A stretch of 64,000 nucleotides of DNA from Burkholderiales bacterium 67-32. GTDB taxonomy: Bacteria > Pseudomonadota > Gammaproteobacteria > Burkholderiales > Burkholderiaceae_B. Shown here piece by piece: positions 58,785-64,000 of the stretch. Position 1 is the first letter of the stretch. Each line of letters starts with the position of its first letter. Under the pieces are notes generated by a model, which was not told where the DNA came from, searched no databases, and saw only the letters and a program-made list of their open reading frames with translations. Location of the stretch: NCBI GenBank assembly GCA_001898625.1, contig MKUP01000010.1:62001-126000 (forward strand). Direction: 5' to 3'. A program made the position numbers and the translations under genes.

Positions 58785-59579
58785 ATGAAACGCATCGCCT
58801 CGCGCGACAATCCGCTATTCAAGTCGCTGCGCAAGCTGACGCAGGCCTCGCAGGCGCGGCGCGAGGCCGGCCTGTCCGTGCTGGAAGGCGTGCACCTGTG
58901 CCAGGCCTACCTGCAATGGCGGGGCCTGCCCCGGCATGCGGTCTTCGATGCCCGGCGGCTGGAAGGCGAGCGGGCCAGCGCCGAAGTCATGGCCCTGCGC
59001 GACGAGATACCGGCCGACCGCCAGGTCTGGCTGGACGGCAACCTGATCGATGACCTGGAGCACGTGCAGGCCGGCCAGGGAGTGGTGTTCGTGGTCGAGA
59101 CCCCGGCGCCGCCGCTGCCCGAGCGGGTGGCGGAAAACTGCGTGCTGCTCGATCGTGTCCAGGACCCCGGCAACGTCGGCTCCATCCTGCGCACCTGCGC
59201 GGCGGCCGGCGTGCGCCACGTTTTCCTGTCGGACGAGACCGCCTTCGCCTGGTCGCCCAAGGTGCTGCGCTCGGGACAGGGCGCGCATTTCTCGCTGACC
59301 ATTCATGAACGGGTCGATTTGCAGGCCCTGGTTGCGCGCCTGGACGTGCCCCTGGTGGCGACCACGCTCGAGGATGCCGTCGGCCTGTACCAGGCCACGC
59401 TGCCACGGCACTGCGCCTGGGTATTCGGCAACGAAGGGCAGGGCGTGCGCGCCGGGCTTCAAACAGCCGCGGCGCTGCGGGTGCGCATCCCGCAGGAGCC
59501 GGCGGCCGAGTCGCTGAACGTGGGCGCGGCGGTGGCGGTGTGCCTGTTCGAGCACCGGCGCCGGTTCGCGCCGGATTAG
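58785..59579 (+). CDS. SpoU-family (TrmH-like) RNA 2'-O-methyltransferase
   Basis: A 264-residue SPOUT-fold methyltransferase. Motif 1 is LDRVQDPGNVGSILRTCAAA, motif 2 WVFGNEGQGV, and motif 3 IPQEPAAESLNVGAAVAVCL, the knotted cofactor-binding site. The N-terminal SpoU substrate-binding domain covers about 15-90. It methylates ribose in rRNA or tRNA, but the exact target, and therefore a symbol, cannot be decided by eye. It follows rnhB by 30 bases and could be cotranscribed with the cluster before it. Confidence 0.86.
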   Translation: MKRIASRDNPLFKSLRKLTQASQARREAGLSVLEGVHLCQAYLQWRGLPRHAVFDARRLEGERASAEVMALRDEIPADRQVWLDGNLIDDLEHVQAGQGVVFVVETPAPPLPERVAENCVLLDRVQDPGNVGSILRTCAAAGVRHVFLSDETAFAWSPKVLRSGQGAHFSLTIHERVDLQALVARLDVPLVATTLEDAVGLYQATLPRHCAWVFGNEGQGVRAGLQTAAALRVRIPQEPAAESLNVGAAVAVCLFEHRRRFAPD

Positions 59580-59583
59580 GACG

Positions 59584-59997
59584 TCAGGCCGCGTACACCG
59601 CCTCGAAGGACTTGAACCCCTTCACCTCGATGGGGTTGCCGAACGGGTCGGTGAAGAACATGGTCCATTGTTCGCCGGGCTGGCCCTGGAAACGGACCTG
59701 CGGCTCGAGCACGAACTCCGTGCCGGCTTCCCGCAGGCGCCGCGCCAGCGCCTGCCAATCGTCCAGCAGCAGGATCACGCCCAGGTGCGGCATGGGCACG
59801 AGCTTGTCGCCCACGTGGCCCGTGCGTTCGGTCTGGAACGGCGTGCCCAGGTGCAGCGAGATCTGGTGGCCGAAGAAGTCGAAATCGACCCAGGTGTCGG
59901 TGCTGCGTCCCTCGGCGCAGCCCAGGACGTCGCCGTAGAAGCGGCGCGCCTGATCCAGGTCGGTGACGTTGTAGGCCAGGTGGAAGATCGATTGCAT
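59584..59997 (-). CDS. VOC-family (glyoxalase/dioxygenase-like) protein
   Basis: A 137-residue vicinal-oxygen-chelate fold protein, with paired beta-alpha-beta-beta-beta units. IFHLAYNVTDLDQARRFYGD begins it, HQISLHLGT and PHLGVILLLDDW follow, then MFFTDPFGNPIEVKGF. Candidate metal ligands are H6, H53 or a nearby His, and E at the C-terminal IEVKG. Enzymatic role and substrate are unknown. It is the last gene of a leftward operon; its stop is 4 bases from the SpoU stop on the other strand. Confidence 0.78.
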   Translation of the reverse strand: MQSIFHLAYNVTDLDQARRFYGDVLGCAEGRSTDTWVDFDFFGHQISLHLGTPFQTERTGHVGDKLVPMPHLGVILLLDDWQALARRLREAGTEFVLEPQVRFQGQPGEQWTMFFTDPFGNPIEVKGFKSFEAVYAA

Positions 59998-60028
59998 GAT
60001 GGCGGTCGGTGAATGAAGGATGACGGGG

Positions 60029-61021
60029 TCAGGCCGGGACGGGCAGGCGCCGGGTTTCCCAGACCTGCGGGTTGACGAGGTGGGCCGGCCGGCGTGCCGC
60101 CAGGACCTCGATGATCTGGTCGGCGCACTGCTCGGCGGCGGCGCGCAGGGCCTCGTCCGTGCTGCCGGCAGTGTGGGGCGTCAGCAGCGCGTTGTCCAGT
60201 CCGCACAGGGGATGCGCGGCGGGCAGGGGCTCCTGCTCGAAGACGTCCAGCGCGGCGCCGGCGATGCGCCGGTCGCGCAGCGCCGCGGCCAGCGCGTCGG
60301 TATCGATCAGGTCGGCGCGCGCGGTGTTCACCAGGATGGCCGTCGGCTTCATGCGGGCCAGCGCGCGCGCGTCGATCATGTGCCGGGTGTCGGCCCGGGA
60401 AGGGCGGTGCAGCGACACGACATCGGCCTGCGCCAGCAGATCGTCCAGCGTCGGGCAGGCCTGCGCTCCCTGGGCGGTGATCTCGCCGGCGGGCACGGCC
60501 GGCGAATACACGATGACCCGCATGCCCAGGCCGTGCAGGGCGATGGCCGCGGTCAGCCGGCCGATGGTGCCGAAGCCGACGATGCCCAGGGTCTTGCCGT
60601 GCAGTTCCTGCAAACCGGGCCGGTAGCGGTAGTCCCAGTCGCCGGCGCGTACCGCGTGGTCGCAGGCGGCCAGCCGCTTGCCCACCGCCAGCATCTGCAT
60701 GATGGCGTGCTCGGCCACCGAGCGGGCATTCGCGGTGGGGGTGTAGACGATGGGAATCGACAGTGCGGTGGCACGCGCCACGTCGATCTTGTTGGTGCCG
60801 ATGCCATGGTTGGCGATCACGGCCAGTTGCGTGCCGGCTTCGACGGCGGCGGTATCCAGTCCCGCGTTGCGCGTGATCACGGCCTGGCAGGGGGCGATCT
60901 CGCGGACCACGGTGGCCATGTCGGCCGAGCTGGCCATGCGGGCTTCGATGCCGGCGGCCTGCAGGCGGGCGATGCCGGCGGGGTGGATGGGCTGGACGAC
61001 CAGGCAGACGGGTGGGTTCAT
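60029..61021 (-). CDS. D-isomer-specific 2-hydroxyacid dehydrogenase
   Basis: A 330-residue NAD(P)-dependent dehydrogenase. The Rossmann loop GFGTIG (149-154) lies in HGKTLGIVGFGTIGRL, and the catalytic Arg, Glu and His are in VNTARADLID, DVFEQEPLP and TPHTAGST. The substrate could be a 2-hydroxyacid or 2-ketoacid such as those made by the neighbouring aldolase and isomerase, but this is inference. It follows the amidase gene by 21 bases, in the same leftward operon. Confidence 0.85.
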   Translation of the reverse strand: MNPPVCLVVQPIHPAGIARLQAAGIEARMASSADMATVVREIAPCQAVITRNAGLDTAAVEAGTQLAVIANHGIGTNKIDVARATALSIPIVYTPTANARSVAEHAIMQMLAVGKRLAACDHAVRAGDWDYRYRPGLQELHGKTLGIVGFGTIGRLTAAIALHGLGMRVIVYSPAVPAGEITAQGAQACPTLDDLLAQADVVSLHRPSRADTRHMIDARALARMKPTAILVNTARADLIDTDALAAALRDRRIAGAALDVFEQEPLPAAHPLCGLDNALLTPHTAGSTDEALRAAAEQCADQIIEVLAARRPAHLVNPQVWETRRLPVPA

Positions 61022-61042
61022 CGTGTTCCTAGGAAAAGAAAG

Positions 61043-62293
61043 TCAGGGAGCGGCCAGGACGTCGGCCAGCAGGCGCGTGCCCAGCGCGAAATCGTCCATG
61101 TCCATGTGTTCGTCGGGGTTGTGCGAGCCGTGGTCGTTGCGCACGAACACCATGCCGGTGGGCACGCCGCGCTGGGCGAACACCGCCGCGTCGTGCCCCG
61201 CGCCGCTGGCCATGCGGCGGGCGGCGATGCCGTGGCGGGCCGCCGCGGCTTCCAGCGCTTGCTGGATACCCGCATCCATCAGCGCGGGCTCCGAGCCGGT
61301 GCGCGGGCCCAGTTCGATGCGCGTGCCGGTCGCCTGTTCCAGACGGCGCGCATGGGTGTCCAGCAAGGCATCGACCTCGTCCAGCACCGCGCGGTCCTGG
61401 CTGCGCACGTCCACGCACAGATCCACTTCGCCGGCTACCTTGCTGAACGCGTGCTGGGCGGGGTTGGTGCAGAATTTGCCGAAGGTCACGACCAGGTCGC
61501 GGCCCCGCGCCTCCAGCCGCTCCCAGTCGTCGTCGATGGCCGCCACCAACAGGGCGGCGGCACGTACGGCGTCGCGCCGGCCGGTGCGCGGCACGGCGCC
61601 CGAATGGGCGTAGTTGCCCAGGACGCGGGCATCGCGATAGCGCAGGCTGCCCCGTATGCCGGTGACGATGCCCACGGGCAGGGCCTCGTCCACCAGCACG
61701 GGGCCCTGTTCGATGTGCAGTTCGACGAAACGGGCGATGCGCGTGGGATCCAGCCAGGCCTGGCCGAACGCGCCGGGATTGCCACCGCATTCGGCCAGGT
61801 GCTCGGCCAGCGGGCGGCCGGTGTCGGCGCGCCGCAATTGCAGCGCGTCGCGGTCGACCAGTCCGAAGGCGGCCTTGCTGCCCAGGTAGGAATAGGGAAA
61901 CCAGGTGCTTTCCTCGGCGCGCACGGCCATTACAGTCACGTCCGCCGGCGGTACGAATCCGGCCGCCCGCCAACCCGCCAGCACCGCCAGCCCGGCCACC
62001 ACGCCGGCGGCGCCGTCGTAGTTGCCGCCGGCCGGCACCGAGTCCAGGTGCGATCCGGTCATGACGCGGGGTGCCTGCCGATCCCGGCCGGGCAGCGTCA
62101 GGTACAGATTCAGCGCGGCGTCGCGCGCGATCTCCAGATCCAGCACGCGGGCCAGGCGCACGGCCTCGTCATGCGCGCTTTGTTCCCCCGGGCCGTAGGC
62201 ATCGCGCGTGATGCCCACGCCGTCGTGGCCGTCGCGGCGTAGCTGCGCGAACAGCGCCGCGGCCAGCGCGAGGTCGGGCGGCGGGACGTTCAT
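61043..62293 (-). CDS. M20-family amidase (N-carbamoyl-L-amino acid hydrolase/allantoate amidohydrolase type)
   Basis: A 416-residue binuclear zinc amidase. Metal-binding motifs are TGSHLDSVPAGGNYDGAAG, RAEESTWF and ELHIEQGPVL, with SHNPDEHMDM near the end. The family hydrolyses N-carbamoyl amino acids, ureidoglycine or allantoate. Which of these is used cannot be decided. The start at 62293 overlaps the isomerase stop by four bases, indicating translational coupling; the longer frame from 62494 reads through the isomerase gene in another frame and is rejected. Confidence 0.83.
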   Translation of the reverse strand: MNVPPPDLALAAALFAQLRRDGHDGVGITRDAYGPGEQSAHDEAVRLARVLDLEIARDAALNLYLTLPGRDRQAPRVMTGSHLDSVPAGGNYDGAAGVVAGLAVLAGWRAAGFVPPADVTVMAVRAEESTWFPYSYLGSKAAFGLVDRDALQLRRADTGRPLAEHLAECGGNPGAFGQAWLDPTRIARFVELHIEQGPVLVDEALPVGIVTGIRGSLRYRDARVLGNYAHSGAVPRTGRRDAVRAAALLVAAIDDDWERLEARGRDLVVTFGKFCTNPAQHAFSKVAGEVDLCVDVRSQDRAVLDEVDALLDTHARRLEQATGTRIELGPRTGSEPALMDAGIQQALEAAAARHGIAARRMASGAGHDAAVFAQRGVPTGMVFVRNDHGSHNPDEHMDMDDFALGTRLLADVLAAP

Positions 62294-63078
62294 CGCGCGG
62301 ACGGCAGCGCGTAGCTGGATTCGTCGATGGGATCGAGCTGGTGCTCCAGCAGCGTGCCATGGCCGCTGATGGACGTGCGCAGGCCCAGGAGGCGCAGGCA
62401 GGCCCAGAAGCATGCCTGGTTGCTGGTCACGACCGGCTTGCCCAGTTCGCGCTCGATTTCGGCGATGACGTCGAAGGTGGCGAGGTTGGTGCACGAGATG
62501 AAGATGGCGTCGGCGTCGGGCCGGTCGATCGCGCGGGCCAGCCGGAACACCATCTCGGGCGGCACGCGGCCGATGCCGCGCCGTTCCTCCTGGGTTTCAC
62601 CCAGGCGCAGGCCTTGCAGCGTCAGCACGTCGAAGCCGTAGTCGCGCAGGAATTTGTCCTCGCTCTCGTTGACGAAATCGACGTAGGGCGTGCCCACCGC
62701 GATCTTGCGGGCACCCAGCGCGCGCAGCGCGGCCACGACCGCGCCGGCGGTGGCGATGGCGGGTGTGCCGGTGCGCTGGCTCATGTTGCGGATCAGTTCC
62801 GGCAGCGGGCAGATGATCGAGCCCGAGGTGCAGCCGTAGGCCACCACGTCGACCTCGGCCGTGGCCAGTTCGTCGGCGGCGCCGTTCACCGCCTCGGCCA
62901 TCTTGTAGTAGGACTCCTCGGTGGCGGGGCCCAGCAGCATGGCGCGGGCGGTGTGGATGGTCACGCCCTCGGGCGCGAGGCGCCAGAATTCGGGTTCGTT
63001 GACGGTGTTGGTGGAAGGCACGATCAGGCCGATCTTGGCCTTCCAGCCGTAGGGGCTATACATGGCGACTGCTTTCAT
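62290..63078 (-). CDS. Maleate cis-trans isomerase / Asp-Glu racemase-like protein
   Basis: A 262-residue member of the two-cysteine racemase/isomerase superfamily. It has IGLIVPSTNTVNEPEF at the N-terminus, C83 in YGCTSGS and C196 in ISCTNLA. The cysteine pair and flanking residues resemble maleate isomerase more than arylmalonate decarboxylase, in which one Cys is missing. It could interconvert maleate-like dicarboxylates or racemise an amino or carbamoyl acid. The position beside an M20 amidase and an aldolase suggests a catabolic pathway. The ATG at 63078 is used; M6 is an alternative. Confidence 0.78.
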   Translation of the reverse strand: MKAVAMYSPYGWKAKIGLIVPSTNTVNEPEFWRLAPEGVTIHTARAMLLGPATEESYYKMAEAVNGAADELATAEVDVVAYGCTSGSIICPLPELIRNMSQRTGTPAIATAGAVVAALRALGARKIAVGTPYVDFVNESEDKFLRDYGFDVLTLQGLRLGETQEERRGIGRVPPEMVFRLARAIDRPDADAIFISCTNLATFDVIAEIERELGKPVVTSNQACFWACLRLLGLRTSISGHGTLLEHQLDPIDESSYALPSAR

Positions 63079-63111
63079 CGAAGACTCCTGGTCTATGAAG
63101 GAATGGGTGGG

Positions 63112-63894
63112 TCAGCGGCCCGCCCCGCGCTTGAGTTCCTGAGCGGCCGAGCTGAAGGTGTTGAACAGCGCCGCGGCATCGTTGGCATAGGGCATCCAGC
63201 GGATGCCGCGGCTTATCCATTCGGCGGCGCTGGCCGGGTCCTGGCAACTGAAGCCCCAGGGCACGTCGTGGCGCTGGCAGGTGGCGATGACGTGCTCGGT
63301 GGCCTCGACCATGCGCGCATGCTTCATGTCGCCGGGCACGCCCAGCGCCTGCGACAGGTCGTCGGGGCCGATCATCACGGCGTCCAGCCCCGGCACGCGG
63401 CAGATGGCGTCCAGGTTGTCCAGGCCGCGCTGCGACTCCATCATGGCCACGGTCAGCGTGTGCTCGTTCATGGCCTGGATCTGCTCCAGCGGCCGGCTCA
63501 GCCGGACGTAGTCGGTGTGCGGGCCGCGCATGTTCAGGATGCGTTCGCCGCGCGGGTGGTACTTGGTGGCGCGCAGGATGGACTCGAGCTGTTCGGCCGT
63601 TTCCACGTTGGGCAGCAGGAGGCCCATCGCGCCGGCGTCCAGCGGCCGTGTGTAGTCGTGCGGCTGCATGCCCGCCGGCCGCACGATGGGCACGATGCCG
63701 GCTTCGCGCGCGACCAGGCACAGCGTGCCGACCTCGGCGATGGTGAAGTCGCTGTGCTCCATCTCGATCAACACGAAGTCCAGGCCCGTCACGGCCAGCA
63801 GCTTCATGAAGCGCGGATGGTGTACCAGCGTGGCCCAGGTGCCGAAGGCCGGCTTGCCGGCCTGCCAGAGCGCTTTCAGCGGATTGGTGCGCAT
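63112..63894 (-). CDS. HpcH/HpaI-family class II aldolase
   Basis: A 260-residue metal-dependent aldolase that cleaves or forms 2-keto-3-hydroxy acids. GTWATLVHHPRFMKLLAVTG, FVLIEMEHSDF (catalytic His region), VRPAGMQPHDYTRPLDAGA, MMESQRGLDN and IGPDDLSQALG provide the barrel, metal and pyruvate site. The substrate aldehyde cannot be predicted. It is 33 bases upstream of the isomerase gene in the same leftward operon and 10 bases after the next gene, which is cut by the window edge. Confidence 0.85.
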   Translation of the reverse strand: MRTNPLKALWQAGKPAFGTWATLVHHPRFMKLLAVTGLDFVLIEMEHSDFTIAEVGTLCLVAREAGIVPIVRPAGMQPHDYTRPLDAGAMGLLLPNVETAEQLESILRATKYHPRGERILNMRGPHTDYVRLSRPLEQIQAMNEHTLTVAMMESQRGLDNLDAICRVPGLDAVMIGPDDLSQALGVPGDMKHARMVEATEHVIATCQRHDVPWGFSCQDPASAAEWISRGIRWMPYANDAAALFNTFSSAAQELKRGAGR

Positions 63895-63904
63895 GGCCCG
63901 CCCC

Positions 63905-64000
63905 CTATGCCTGGAACGACATCTGGCTGAACTTCCTGGCAGCCTCGGCCAGGTAGTCCACCGCGGCGTTCCAGACCTGATGCCCCTGCTCGGCGGTGGC
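63905..64000 (-). CDS. C-terminal end of an unidentified protein (cut by window edge)
   Basis: Thirty-one codons and a stop are visible, reading ATAEQGHQVWNAAVDYLAEA followed by ARKFSQMSFQA. The segment is helical and belongs to a gene that ends 10 bases before the aldolase start, so it is probably the preceding member of the same leftward operon. The family cannot be identified from this piece. Confidence 0.6.
   Translation of the reverse strand, partial: ATAEQGHQVWNAAVDYLAEAARKFSQMSFQA

Overview
The window reads as a chromosomal segment of a high-GC betaproteobacterium, most likely a Bordetella or a close Alcaligenaceae relative. The support is gene content and order (lolD-tatD-comEC, relA, a risS/risA pair, smc-zipA-ligA, and rpsB-tsf-pyrH-frr-uppS-cdsA-dxr-rseP-bamA-skp-lpxD-fabZ-lpxA-lpxB-rnhB), the protein sequences themselves, and a dispersed palindromic intergenic repeat remembered from this family. 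risS is full length, which argues against B. pertussis, where it is known to be broken. No database search was possible, so the genus is an inference.

Region 1 (1-4014): lolD, a TatD-family hydrolase and comEC/rec2, all on the plus strand. Region 2 (about 4050-16560): a lower-GC foreign block inserted between comEC and an alpha/beta hydrolase. It has the divergent layout of a BcepMu-type transposable phage but is heavily reduced. Leftward genes are a Mor-type activator, two small unknown proteins and a tail-tip protein of the J/TipJ family. Rightward genes are a HEPN/MauJ-like protein, a putative structured leader RNA, an unknown regulator-like protein, a D,D(35)E transposase, its AAA ATPase partner and a lipoprotein. 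Head, lysis, tail-tube and tail-tape genes are missing. The centre carries three decayed DUF3102-like fragments, two of them in inverted orientation. This block is the most unusual part of the window: either a decayed prophage or a small mobile element that kept transposition, late-gene activation and a host-recognition protein.

Region 3 (16620-28520): alpha/beta hydrolase, RidA, MtfA-like peptidase, relA, an AhpC-type peroxiredoxin, risS-risA, a small membrane protein, tsaB-rimI-UDG (overlapping genes for tRNA t6A, ribosomal acetylation and DNA repair), lplT and queF. Region 4 (28625-43169): smc-zipA-ligA, a methylthioinosine phosphorylase-like gene, a glutathione transferase, glgP, glnD and map.

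Region 5 (43321-58754): the translation and envelope-biogenesis cluster. It joins ribosomal protein S2, EF-Ts, UMP kinase and ribosome recycling factor to lipid-carrier, phospholipid and isoprenoid synthesis (uppS, cdsA, dxr), then envelope stress and outer-membrane assembly (rseP, bamA, skp) and lipid A synthesis (lpxD, fabZ, lpxA, lpxB), ending with rnhB. Region 6 (58785-64000): an SpoU-family RNA methyltransferase, then a tightly packed leftward operon (VOC protein, D-2-hydroxyacid dehydrogenase, M20 carbamoylase-type amidase, maleate-isomerase-like protein, HpcH/HpaI aldolase and a gene cut by the window edge) that looks catabolic, with unknown substrate. No tRNA, rRNA or CRISPR array was seen.
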